IMG/VR virus record: IMGVR_UViG_3300035670_000237
Location: 1-59,181 of that record
Direction: 5' to 3' (one strand)
Origin: a virus
DNA length: 59,181 nt
Shown: positions 1-10,600 of the stretch, one piece after another
Position numbering within the stretch: position 1 is the stretch's first letter
How the letters are laid out: every line of letters begins with the position of its first letter
Translations under genes and position numbers: made by a program
Notes under the pieces: generated by a model
The model's input: only the letters and a program-made list of their open reading frames with translations
Database searches by the model: none
What the model was told of the DNA's origin: nothing

Positions 1-1
1 C

Positions 2-754
2 GGGCGCTGGATTGAAGGCCGCCGCGCCAGCGAGGTGCGCGAGGTGGCTGCCGCCATCGTCAGCGACCTGCAGACAGCCTATGCGCCGGCCACCATCAAC
101 CGCAGCCTGGGCGCCTTGAAGAAGGCGCTGGCCGACGCCTGGCAGCGCGGACGCACGCCGGTGGACTACAGCGGCCTGGTCAAGCGACTGCCCGAGAACA
201 ACCAGCGCACCGTCTACCTGACCATGGAGCAGGTGCACCAGCTGGCCGAGTGCGCCAGCGAGCAGGTGCGCACCGCCATCTGGGTGGCCATGCTGACCGG
301 CTGCCGTCGCGGCGAGGTGTGCAAGATCGAACGCGCCCACATCCACGGCGACGTGCTGCGCATACCGGCCGGCAACACCAAGACGCTGCGCTACCGCGAG
401 GTGCCCATCGTCCCTGCCCTGCGCCCGTGGCTGGAGCGGCTGCCGCTGGCCATCAACTTCGAGGGGGTGAAGTCAGGTTTCCGCCGCGCCCGCGAGAAAG
501 CCGGCATGCCCGAGGTGCACTTCCATGACCTGCGCCACTCATGTGCCACCGTGCTGCTGCAGCTGGGCGTGGAGTTGCACGTGGTGCGCGAGATCCTCGG
601 CCACACGTCGGTGAAAACCACCGAGCGCTACGCGCACGTGATGGTGGAACCCCAGCGCAAGGCGCTGGAAAAGCTCGGAACCCAGGCCGCGATTTACGCC
701 GCAGATTTACACCAGAAACAGAAACGGCCCCGGAGGGCCGCCGTAAGTCGTTGA
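2..754 (+). CDS. int: Tyrosine integrase, 3' part (5' truncated by window edge)
   Basis: Catalyses site-specific integration and, with an excisionase, excision of the phage. The reading frame is open from base 2; the first internal ATG is at 35. It shows the C-terminal catalytic domain of the tyrosine recombinases: the first Arg in GCRRGEVCKI, the HDLRH box, the GH of EILGHTSVKTT, and the nucleophilic Tyr in TERYAH near the C-terminus. The N-terminal arm-binding domain is missing here but is present at 58628-59181. Bases 156-282 equal 59055-59181 in the same frame, so the joined gene would encode 341 aa, a normal length. Bases 2-155 are a diverged allele (about 90% identical) of the matching right-end stretch. 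The attachment site follows directly, the usual arrangement. Confidence 0.93.
   Translation, partial: GRWIEGRRASEVREVAAAIVSDLQTAYAPATINRSLGALKKALADAWQRGRTPVDYSGLVKRLPENNQRTVYLTMEQVHQLAECASEQVRTAIWVAMLTGCRRGEVCKIERAHIHGDVLRIPAGNTKTLRYREVPIVPALRPWLERLPLAINFEGVKSGFRRAREKAGMPEVHFHDLRHSCATVLLQLGVELHVVREILGHTSVKTTERYAHVMVEPQRKALEKLGTQAAIYAADLHQKQKRPRRAAVSR
156..282 (+). repeat. 127-bp terminal direct repeat (left copy; right copy 59055-59181)
   Basis: This segment is identical to the last 127 bases of the window. The base immediately before it differs (a at 155, g at 59054), and the preceding 150 bases are only about 90% identical. An exact 127-bp end overlap is typical of a de Bruijn assembly with k of 127. 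It shows that the contig closes on itself, rather than being a natural terminal repeat. The collapsed circle is 58,899 bp. Confidence 0.85.
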
Positions 755-760
755 TTTCTT

Positions 761-804
761 TGGTGGGCGGTGCAGGGTTCGAACCTGCGACCCCTGCCGT
801 GTGA
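761..804 (-). other. attP: attP core: 3' half of a tRNA-Val(CAC) gene
   Basis: Read on the minus strand, this segment contains an anticodon loop TTCACAC (CAC anticodon), the 3' anticodon strand GGCAG, the variable region GGGTC, a perfect T arm (GCAGG-TTCGAAC-CCTGC), the 3' acceptor strand and CCA. The 5' half of a tRNA is absent: upstream bases do not complete the anticodon stem or a D arm. Phage integrases commonly recombine at such 3' tRNA segments, which restore the host tRNA after insertion. It lies 6 bp past the integrase stop. The rest of 755-1061 shows no convincing gene; a short inverted repeat (CGGCCC-CGGA-GGGCCG, 724-739) at the end of int could aid termination. Confidence 0.8.
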
Positions 805-1061
805 ACGCAGGTTTCTGACGTTGGCTACCTATAGAAAACAGCGTCTTGAAGGCCGAAAATTGATAGGCATCAGACCCTGATTTACACCGGAATTTACACC
901 GGCCCGTTGCCAGAGTGACCACAAAAGCGCGGCTTCGGCAATCCGCAAAGTTCTCCTGGCGGCACGGGTATTCCGCAGCTTTTGACCCGCGACAGCGTGC
1001 GACACTCGACATCTCCATTGAGATTGCGACAGTCATCAGCAAGCACCGGATTGCCGCAGAC

Positions 1062-1259
1062 ATGAGCAAGTTGATCTTTCGCTGGCTGGCCAACGCAGGT
1101 ACAGCGCTTCAGTGGCCAATGGACCCAGGGCGGGACTATGTTCGGCCGCGCCGTGGAGACCAAGCGCGCGACCTCGATCGCGTCGTTGGCGACATGGCCA
1201 AGATTGGCGGCGATCTGCGCAAGACTGCGACCAAGGAACTGGCGCGGCATGGCAAGTAG
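1062..1259 (+). CDS. Small hypothetical protein preceding the DUF2335 gene
   Basis: Encodes about 65 aa, basic and hydrophilic, with a C-terminal helix-rich stretch (RDLDRVVGDMAKIGGDLRK). I recognise no domain with certainty. It overlaps the start of the next gene (ATG at 1249) by 11 bases, suggesting translational coupling. The frame extends upstream to a GTG at 915, but the residues before the ATG at 1062 look like noncoding sequence, so I chose 1062. No clear ribosome binding site is visible. Position between attP and the end of the late genes, on the opposite strand to them, suggests a lysogenic cargo (moron) gene. Confidence 0.5.
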   Translation: MSKLIFRWLANAGTALQWPMDPGRDYVRPRRGDQARDLDRVVGDMAKIGGDLRKTATKELARHGK

Positions 1260-1650
1260 GCACACGCGGCTCAGCGCCAGGGGCAACGAGGTCGCGGTGT
1301 CGTCTACCACGACAGACGCACCGATCCTGCCGATCGAGCAGATCGAGAAGCTGCAGCAGATCGCGCCGCACCGCGTCGACTGGGTCTTCGACCAGACCGA
1401 GGCCGAATCCCGACACCGTCGCGACGAGATCAGGCGGGTCAATACCTTCGTCTTCGTGGAGCGTCTGCTCAGCCTCGTGTTCGCCCTTGTAATTGCAACT
1501 GGCGGCCTGGGGTGTGCGGTGTACTTGGCCTTGAGTGGCCGCGAACTGACGGCCAGCATCATCGGGGGCGGCACGCTGGCCGGCTTGGTAGCCTCTTTCC
1601 TGACCAAGACCAGGGGACGGTCAGGCGCGGAAAAGAAGCCTGAGGCCTGA
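1249..1650 (+). CDS. DUF2335-like membrane protein
   Basis: A 133-aa protein from the ATG at 1249. It has a polar N-terminal half, a segment PHRVDWVFDQTEAESRHRRDE typical of DUF2335 proteins, then two hydrophobic segments (VERLLSLVFALVIATGGLGC and ASIIGGGTLAGLVASFL) and a basic tail. This predicts a small inner-membrane protein with a cytoplasmic N-terminal helix. Its function is unknown. Similar proteins occur in prophages near the attachment site, so a role in the lysogen, such as altering the cell surface or excluding other phages, is possible but unproven. It converges on the giant late gene, with 22 bases between the stops and no obvious terminator. Confidence 0.7.
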   Translation: MASRHTRLSARGNEVAVSSTTTDAPILPIEQIEKLQQIAPHRVDWVFDQTEAESRHRRDEIRRVNTFVFVERLLSLVFALVIATGGLGCAVYLALSGRELTASIIGGGTLAGLVASFLTKTRGRSGAEKKPEA

Positions 1651-1672
1651 TGTCGGCCGGGGCGATCGGCTC

Positions 1673-4600
1673 CTACTGCGTCACCGCCTCCGACCGAATC
1701 ACTCTTTGGCGCTGAATCACCCGGACCCGTGAGTTCAGGTCGCGCATGGTCTCGGCGATCTGCTCGTCAACCTCGCGCATGCGGTCGCGGTAGCCCTCGG
1801 GCTTCTGCGTGGCAAGGTCGCGGCGCAGTTGGCGCAGCTCGCTGACACGGCGGCTGTACCGATCGGCGGCGCCGGCCAGTGCGGCCAACGGCTCGGCGCG
1901 CCGGAAGCCGTCGACGTCCTCCTGGTTGCGCGCGCGGCCCCTGAGCTCGTTCTCGACTTGGTTGATCGCCTTGACGTTCTCGTAGAACTGGTCGCTCTGC
2001 CCTGCGGTGCCGCGCGTGGTGCCCGCCAGGCGCCCGATCAGTGGCACCTTGTAGAGCGGCAGCTCGTCCCCGGTCACGGGGCTCGCAACCGTCGTCATCA
2101 ACTTGGACGTTTCACGCCAGACACCGCCCAGAAGCTGCCCGATCACATAGTCGATCTGGTCGGGCGTCGGGCTCCAGGCGCCAGGCTGGTACTTCGTGCC
2201 GCCGGTCACGGCGTTGATCGCCGTCGCCAAGCCCTTGCCCACCGGGCTGGCGGTGTCCTTGGTCAGTGCGGTGCCGGGCTGTGGATCAAGCGGACTGCGG
2301 TCCTCTCGGTAGATCGGCCGCCCCGTCCAGTCCTTGTTGTCGAGCAGCGCCACAACTGGGTCGACCACAGTTGGGGCAACCAACTGAGCCGGTGGCTGAG
2401 CTCCCCCCAGCGGGTTGAACGCATCCAGCAGCACCCCCATCAGCGCGCCCAACTGCTTGCCGGCGGTCTTGTCGCTGCCGCCCAGCGCGAACTCCACCGA
2501 CAGCCGCCCGATGTTGGGCAGGAAGTTGAAGCCCAGCGGCAGGGGCAGCGCGATGTAGTCCTTGCCGGACACCGGGATGATGAGGCTTCGCTCCTTGACG
2601 AAGTCCGGGATCTTGCTCCAGTTGTCGTCGTCCTCGTCGTCGTCATCAAAGCCACCCATGACTGCCATGCCTACCAGCGTGTTGATGGCGCCCAGCGCCA
2701 CACCGCCGGCCATAATCTTGCGGCCGGCTGGTCCCGTCAGCGTCTCGACCATGCGCGCGGTGCCCTGCACGGCCGCATTGAAGAACGCGTACCAGGCATT
2801 GATGTCGCGAGTCTTCTGGCCCTTGCGGTTGAAGTTGACCGTCAGGTTCTTGGCCAGGCTGGCCGCGCGCTCCCTGCTCATGCCCTCGTCCAGTGCGACC
2901 TTGTAGGCGGCGACGCGGACGGCGTTCTCCATCGACTCGTTGTAGTCGCTCAGCCAGTCGACGAATGCGTGCGCCACCCTCGACACCTGCCCGCGCTCCA
3001 GCGCTGCGACCTCCTTGGTCAGCGCCTTGGCGCGGTCCTCGATGTCGGCAAACAGGTCTCGGAAACCGGTGGTGCCGCCCACCTCCTCAAGGTCGCGCCA
3101 CAGCGCAACCCAGCGGGCATTGACGGGGTTCGCCGCGCCCTTGCCGCGCTCCTGGCGGTACACCGCGCGCATCGCGTGATGCACGCCGGCCAGTACCTGC
3201 CGCTCCTTGCCGGCCAGCGGCGTGGTGCTCAGGTTGAGCGCGGCGCTTCCCACGTCGCGCATGAAGTTGACGATGCCAAAGATCGGGTTGTATTGGGTGT
3301 TGACGCTGGCAAACCAGCGCGTGCCCACGGACACCGTCCGCGTCACCCAGCCCAGCTCTCCGATGTCTGCGGACTTCACCGCCGTGGCCAGCCGCACCGC
3401 CTGCGGGTTGCGCTGGTCGAAGATGATGCTGACGTCCTTGCCGCCGATGCGCAGCGTCACGACGTTGGGGTCTTTGCGGTAGGTGCCGTCCATCTCGCGC
3501 CGCACCGTGCCCGTCACCGGGTCGAGGTACTTGCGCATGGGCGGGCTGCCGATACGCCAGAAGTCGCGCAGCGGGTTCTGCCCCACCAGCAGGTACAGAC
3601 GCTGCAGCACGAGGTTCTTCTCGCCCCGCGTCAGCGCCGCCTCGCGCTGCATGGCAATGTGCGCCAGGATGTTGGTGACGCGCTGGTTGCTGCCCACGCG
3701 CTCGCGCACGCCTGAGCCGCGCACGTTGAAGCCTTGGCCAATCGGGTGGCTTTGGCTGTCCGGGTGGGCCTCGTCGCGGTGCAGCGGGATGTAGTGCTGG
3801 TACTGCGCCCGCCAGGCGTCGGCGGTCTGCCGGTTGACCAAGCCGTAGCGCTCCAGCGATTCCAGGGTCTTGGCGTTGATGCCGTCCACCTGGGCCGCCA
3901 GGGCGTCCAGGTCGGAACGCTGCGCCGGCGTCAGTGCGGCCATGACGGCCGCCGCCTCGGCGTCGCTCATGCCTGAGAGCGACAGGCGCTCGTCCTCGGT
4001 GCCAGGAAACGGCTGCATGCGCCGCACCCCGGCCAGGCGCTCCTGGTGCTGGGCGACGGCCTGCTCAAGGGCCTGTGTGGCGGTGCCTTGGGCCATGGCG
4101 CGCTGCAGCAGCACCCGTACGGCCTTCAGTTCAGCCTCGGCCTGCAGCTCCAGCGCGTCCAGCTCGGCCCGGCTGGGGTTGCGCTGCGCCATCGCGGCAT
4201 TGGCCTCGGGCGCGTGGCGGGCGTGCAGAAAGCGCTCCAGCGTCTCGAGATCCACGCCGCGCGTCTTCATGTCCTGCAACAGCGGCCGGAACTCGTTGGC
4301 CAGAAAGTCCTCGGTACGCGTGGCCAGCCGCTTGTGGAACAGCTCCTCGCCCAGGTAGGCGTCGTTCAGGTCGCTGATCGTGCCGCCCAGGGCCTGGATG
4401 CGCTCCTGAACGCGCTTCAGGTCGATGAAGCGGTCCTGCAGCTTGTAGCGCAGCGCGTCCCAGCCCTCCATGCTGGTGAGGTTCATCACCCGCTGCTTCA
4501 GGGCGTGCCAGCGGTTGCGCTGCACCGGGCCGGGCTGCGGCGGGGGGGTGGGGCCGATGGAATTGCGGCTGAACATGGGCGTGGCGTTGCCGTCATCGCC

Positions 4601-7600
4601 AGGCTCTGCCATACTGGCGGGGCTTTCCGCTCCCGCTGGGCTGCCTCTCTGCGTAGAGTCCCGGCGCGTAGCCCCGCCCAGTGATGGGGGGACGGCATCG
4701 GAGGCCAACGACCCAGCCCCCATTCCATCGCGGGAGAGCGAAGCGGCGGATTGCGTAGGCGCAGCGGCAGCATAACCGGCCGGGCGCGCATCTGGGTCGA
4801 TCTCGAATGCGGTGATGATCCAGGCATTTGACCCGGGGTTCTTCACCAGCCCGACCCGATAGCCATCGTGCTCGATCTTCACCGAGGTCGATGAATTCGA
4901 TTCGACTCGCTTGGTCTCGGCGCCGGAAGCAACCGCGCGAACCATCTCCGCCAGAACCCGCAGAGCCTCGGCCTCAGTGAGCCCGTCCTTACGCATGCGG
5001 GCCTCGATGATGTGTGACAGGCCGCGGCCTCCGACGGTTCTGCCAGACGACTTGACCTTACCCTCGTCGCCCCACACGAAGTCCACCCACCCCATGCCGC
5101 TGCGGAACATGGCGCGGTGAACGGTGGTCTTGCCGGTGACGGCCTCGGCCAGCGCGCGCAAGCCGCGGTCGATGTTGGCGGTGACGCTCTTGGTGGCCGA
5201 ACGGCTCAGCGCCACGGCCGGCGTGCGCGCGCCGTCAGCGTTCGCCCCCATCGCGCCCCGCTCCACCCACCCCCGCGCCGGCAGGATGTAGCTGCGGATG
5301 ATCTCGGCGTCCGTCAGGCGCAGGCCCTCGAGGCCGGGCACGTTCTGGCGCAGCCAGGTGCGCAAGGCGGCCACGGCGCGCTTCACGAAGCCCAGTTCGG
5401 GCTGGGCCTTGGCCATGTCGGCAAGGATTTCCTCGGCCACCTCGCGCCGCTCGCGGCGCAGCAAGGCCACAGCGGCTGACTCCAACGCGGCGCCCGACAG
5501 CGGCTCCATGCCCGCCTGCCGGCGCAGGCTGTTGACCCGCTCGCGCGAGGCGGCCAACGTCAGCACCTTGCCGTACTGCGCCGCCTTGGGTCGCATCAGG
5601 TCGGGCCGCGCCAGGCCAATCTGGTCGAGGATGCCGTTCAGGGCATCGCCAAAAACGGCGCGCAGCCCGTAATGGCCCAGCACTTCGTGGAACAACGCCT
5701 CCATCGCCTGGCGGGGCGACGCGATGCCGTCGGCCACCAGGTACACCACGCCGTCGTAAAAGAACCCATCCGGCGAGCCGGTCGCGCCAGCCTCGCGCTG
5801 CGCAGCGTCCTCGTCGCGCACGGCTTCAGGCACGCGTGGATCCTGCATCGACTGCACCACCACGATGGACGGGCGCTGCGCCCAGCGCGACACCACGGCA
5901 TCCACCACCGACTGCACCGATGCCGACGACATCAGCCGCGCGCCACCGGCACGGCTGAACGCCGGCTTGCCGGGCTTGGACTCGCCCAGGCCCAGCACCT
6001 CGCGCGCCACATCCGGGTTCGACCCCGGCATGAGCTTGATGTCCTGGCGCCCGGTGAGCAAGTGCTCCACCGCCCGCTCCAGCGCAGCCTCGCTCACCGA
6101 AACGGCGGACATCAGGTTGCCGCGCTTGTAGAAGTCCTGGCCAAGGGCTCGCGTCAGCGCCTTGTCCAGGTAGAGCTTGCCGCCTTCGCGCTTGGATGCG
6201 GGCGTGGTCAGCGTGAACTTGCCACCACTTGACACGATGCGCAGCGCGCCGGTGCCATCGACCACCACCGCACCATTGCCCGCGCGCCGCAAGAACTCCA
6301 TCACCCGCGCCGGGGTGCCCAGCGACAGACTTGACCCGCTCTTCTTGGCCTTGTCAAAGTCAAACCCACGTCGCATCAGCACGCCCTGGGCCACGCTGCC
6401 GTCGTCGCGGGTGTAGCTGACGATCTGGCCCGGATACTTGGCAAACCCCGCCAGCAGGTTGCCAGTCACCATCCAGCGCCGCTCGCGCCGCACGTTGCCG
6501 GCCGAGTACAGGTCGAACAGGTCTTGAACCGCCAGGGTGCGCGAGCCGCCGTCGTCAGTGGGCAGGCTGATGTTGGCGCTCTGATCGCGCACTGTGAAGG
6601 CCCGCCCGATCTGGCTGGCTGTCAGCGTCAGCGAGCGTGCGTCGCCGTTGGCCAGGGCAATCGTCATCTTCCATGACGAGCCGGCCGACGGGTTCTTGGT
6701 GGCGCCGGTGTTGCTGATGGCGGTGATGACGCCATAGGTGGGCACCTGCTGGGCATCCAGCACGGTGACGCTGTCGCCCACCGCGTGACTGCGCAGCATC
6801 GCCTCCACCAGGTTCTTCTGCAGGTTCGCGGTCTCCACCTCGCGCTGTGTGCGCATCGGGTCGGCACCGGCAGCCTCTCGCCTGGCCCTGAGGTCGGCCA
6901 CAAAAGCCGCATGCCTCTTGTTCAGGCCAGCGATGAGCTCGGCCGCCAGCTGCGACGCCGTCTTGTCGCCAAGCGTCTGCGCCACGGCTGCGGCCACCTC
7001 GGCGCGCGTCATGGGCTTGACGGTGCGCGCCACGTCCACCTTCTCCATGTAGGAGGGCTCGGCAAAGCGCGACGTCATGGCCCGGTTGTCGCCCTCGCGC
7101 GGGGCAGTGATGGCCTCGCTGCTGAGCGTGCGAGCGCCCAGGTCCAGCGCCCGCGCCTCCAGCTTGTTGGTGCCCATGGCGTCTTCGCGCTCGATGAGCT
7201 CGGTGTAGCGCTGCACCAGGTCGGCGTACACGGACTCCTGCTGCTCAAGCGGCAGGATGGGGATGTAGCCCGTGAGCTTGCGAATGAGCTCGTCGTCAGC
7301 CTTGGTCACATCGTCCGGTACCGGCAACCGCTCGTTGCCGCCCAGCGCTGCGTGGATCTCAGGGTTGTCCATCAACAACTCGGCGGCCACCTGCCCGCCG
7401 TAGTTGTTCATGAAGTCGACCACGCCCTCGGCCGTGACCGCGCTTTTGCGGCTGGCTGTGGTGTTGGCGTTCAGCGACGCCATCTTGTTCATCAGCACCG
7501 CTGCCGGGCGCATCTCGGCCGGGATGTCGGCCATGGCCTGGGTGTAGTCGGGCGTCACCACCTGCCCGGTGCGGTGCACACGCCCGAGCATCTGCATGTG

Positions 7601-10600
7601 GGTGTCGATGTTCTTCTCGGCCTGCACGATGATCATGCGCCGCTTGCGCTGATCCTTCACCTTGTCCGAGGCGTGAAGCGACAGGCCCGTGGATCCCGAC
7701 TGGTTGAGGATGATCGCGTCGATGTCGCCGTTGTTGAAGCCCCGGATGGCGCGCAGACGCTGGCGAATGTCAGCGTTGCGCCCGGCCAGCGTCGGCACGG
7801 TGCCGCCGCCGTAGTTGACCGTCATGCTGCGGCCGGTGATCTCGTCGCTGCTGAAACCGGCCGCACGCAGCCGGTCGTGCATGAAGTCGATCGGCGAGAT
7901 GGGCGCTGCGCCGAAGCCCGCGCGGCCGATGAAGTCGGCCGTCTGCTGGTACTGGCGCACCAGCACCTCGCCCAAATCGTTATCGGTGAGGCGGTACTCC
8001 TCGTCCGCCTGGCTGCCAGGGCGCTTGATCTTGACGATGCGCTGCTTGTCCAGGTAGCGCAGGTACAGGTCACGGAACGAAAGCGCCACCGGCTCGCCGG
8101 AGCGCAGGCCCATGTCCTCCGCGTAGTCCTTCAGGAACGAACCCATGGTGTTGGACACGGTGAGGACGACCTTCTCGCCGGCCTTCAGCCGCTCGATGGC
8201 GTACTCCACCGAGTTCTGCACCTTCAGCGCCAGCAGCATCTGGTCGATGAGGTTGTGCATGATGGCGCCGAAGTTGGCGCCGGCCACCGAGGTCTTTTCG
8301 CCGCCCACCGATCGCACCACGGCGGCCTCTTTGTCGAACGCCTTTTTCATCGAATCGACGGCCGCCTCCTTGGCGCGCGAGAACGCCAGGATCTGCCGCA
8401 TCGCGGTCGCCATGTTCTCGGCGGTGGCCTTGTCCACCGTGGTCTTGCGGGTGTCGTAGCCCACACCGGCGAATGTGCGCTCGCGCCGGATGTACTGCCC
8501 GTCTTCGGTCAGCATCGTGGCCACGATCTGCTGCATGGGCACGCCGCCCTCCTGGATGGCCGGCGCCAGGTCGATCGGCCGGTCCACCGCCAGCATCATG
8601 TTGGTGCTGGAATACAGGTCCATCACGTCCGGCCGCTTGGCATAGGTGGCCGAGCTGAAGAAGCTGCCGGCGGAGTTGCGCACCAGCTCGCGCGCAAAGC
8701 CCGCCCGGCCAAGCTTGTTCTCGCCGTCCGCCTCGGCCTCGCGCGCCTCCTTGGAGCGCGCCTGCCGGGTGGAGGTGCCGCCCGCGTTGTGGCTTTCGTC
8801 GAAGATGACGTAGCCTCCATCGGCAAAGCGCTGCAGGAAGCGCATGCGCGCGGTGGCCTTGCCGGCCACGGTCTGCGTCTGGCTGTAAGTGGTGAAGATG
8901 ACCTTGTACTCGCCCAGGTTGCCGCTGGCGGCCATGCCGTCCAGCAGCTTGGCCAAAGCTTCCTTCTGTGCCGGCGCGCGCAGCGTGCGCTCCAGCTCCA
9001 CCGCCTCGCCATCAACCTCGCGGCGCAGCGCGTAGGGAATCGACTCGCTGCCGTTGGTGATCAGGATGGCCGAGCGCTGCGCCTGCAGCCCGAGCTCGTC
9101 GGCCATGCCGATGTCGTCCAGGTCGCGCACCATGTCGGCGTACAGGTTCGGCTTTTCGGTGATGAACACCGGCACCTTGCCGCTGCGCAGCGCGTAGCGG
9201 ATCATCGCGGCCACCACGCGGCCCTTGCCGATGCCCGTCTGGTCGCCAATGACGAAGCCCGCGTCAGACTCGGCGTTGTAAATGGCCAGGGCCAGCGCAT
9301 CCACCTGCTCGGCACTGAAGTAACGGCCAAGCTCTGCAGTGTCATAGCCGAGCTTGCCGGCCACGTAGGTGTCGATGTCGCCAACGGCCTCCTGCACACG
9401 GGCCAGCGAGGCCAGCACCGCGTCGCGCATGCCGCGCGGCACCAGCGTGCCCACCGAAGCCACGCTCGAGGCGGGCGCGTACGCCACCTGGGTGGCGGTC
9501 TCCTGTTCCTGGCCCCGGCGGTCGGCCGGCCGGTTCAGCGCGGGCTCATTTCGGCCAGCGCCATCTCCACCCACGCCAGCAGGTCGGTTTCCTCCATCTC
9601 CTCGAGCAGCCCCTTCATTCGCGGCGTCATTCGCGCCGGCACCTTGGCCGGGAATGGGTTGCGGTAGCTGTTCATTGCCAGGCTCAGCACCGTTCGCAGC
9701 TCCAGGTTGTGCCCGAACAGGCTGCCCCCCGCGTGGTACGGCTGGTCGATCGCCATCAACCCCATTGCCGACAGCGCCCGGTTGGCGATCTCCAGACCGT
9801 CCGGGTCGCGCGCCGTCATTGCGTTGATCCGGTCCTCCAGGGCGAACCGCCACCGCGACTCCGTCAGCTCCTCGCCCGCCGGGACCATCACCGCGCACAG
9901 CCCCGGCTGCACGAACGGCGGGCACCACGGCACCATCGCTTGCGCCTGGTTCGTTGGCGGCGTTGGCTGGGGCGACTGCGGTGTTTGCGGCGTTGCCATC
10001 AATCTTCTCCTTCAGTGCGGCCCACGAATCGTAGCGCGCAGGCAACTCGGCGGCCGGCATCGCGCGCGTGGCCTTGCCGCGCCCGTTGATGACGATCACG
10101 TCCACCGGGTAGCTGGCACCCTGCCGCGCGTAAAGGCCACCGTCGAGCGTGAAATGGTCGGTGACGTTGTACTGCTGGTAGAGCCGGAAGTAGAACTCCC
10201 GCTTGGCCTTGGCGCGATAGCCCTCGCGCAGCGCCTCGTCGCTGGTGGCGTTGACGCCGCCGACGATCAGCACCGCGCGGCCGTCGTCCTTGAGCGCCTG
10301 CAGTGCGCGCAGCGCAATGGCGTGATCGATTTCGCGCGTGCCGTAGTTCGGCGCGGCGGCCCAGATGATCGGCTGCCCGTCGTCGTCGCGCACGACGCCG
10401 AACGGCGGGTTCATGAGCTCCACATCCAGCGTGCCGGCTGGCGCCATGTCAGACGTGGCGGCGTTGTTCTGCGTGACGGTGAAACCAAGCGCCCGGGCAT
10501 TGGCCGCACGCTCGTCGTTCAGCTCGTTGACCACGGCATCCTCGGGCGCCACCTCCAGCAGCAGCATGGTGTTGCCCGCTGTGGGCTCGCCCACCCTGTC

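Noticed and set aside
761-804. Complete tRNA gene
   Set aside because: Only the anticodon loop to CCA is present; upstream bases do not form a D arm or the 5' acceptor strand, so it is an attachment core.
6785-9667. A 960-aa open frame on the plus strand across the giant gene
   Set aside because: It is antisense to the helicase and methylase-to-peptidase part of a clear protein; its composition (His, Arg, Leu-rich) is that of a high-GC shadow frame.
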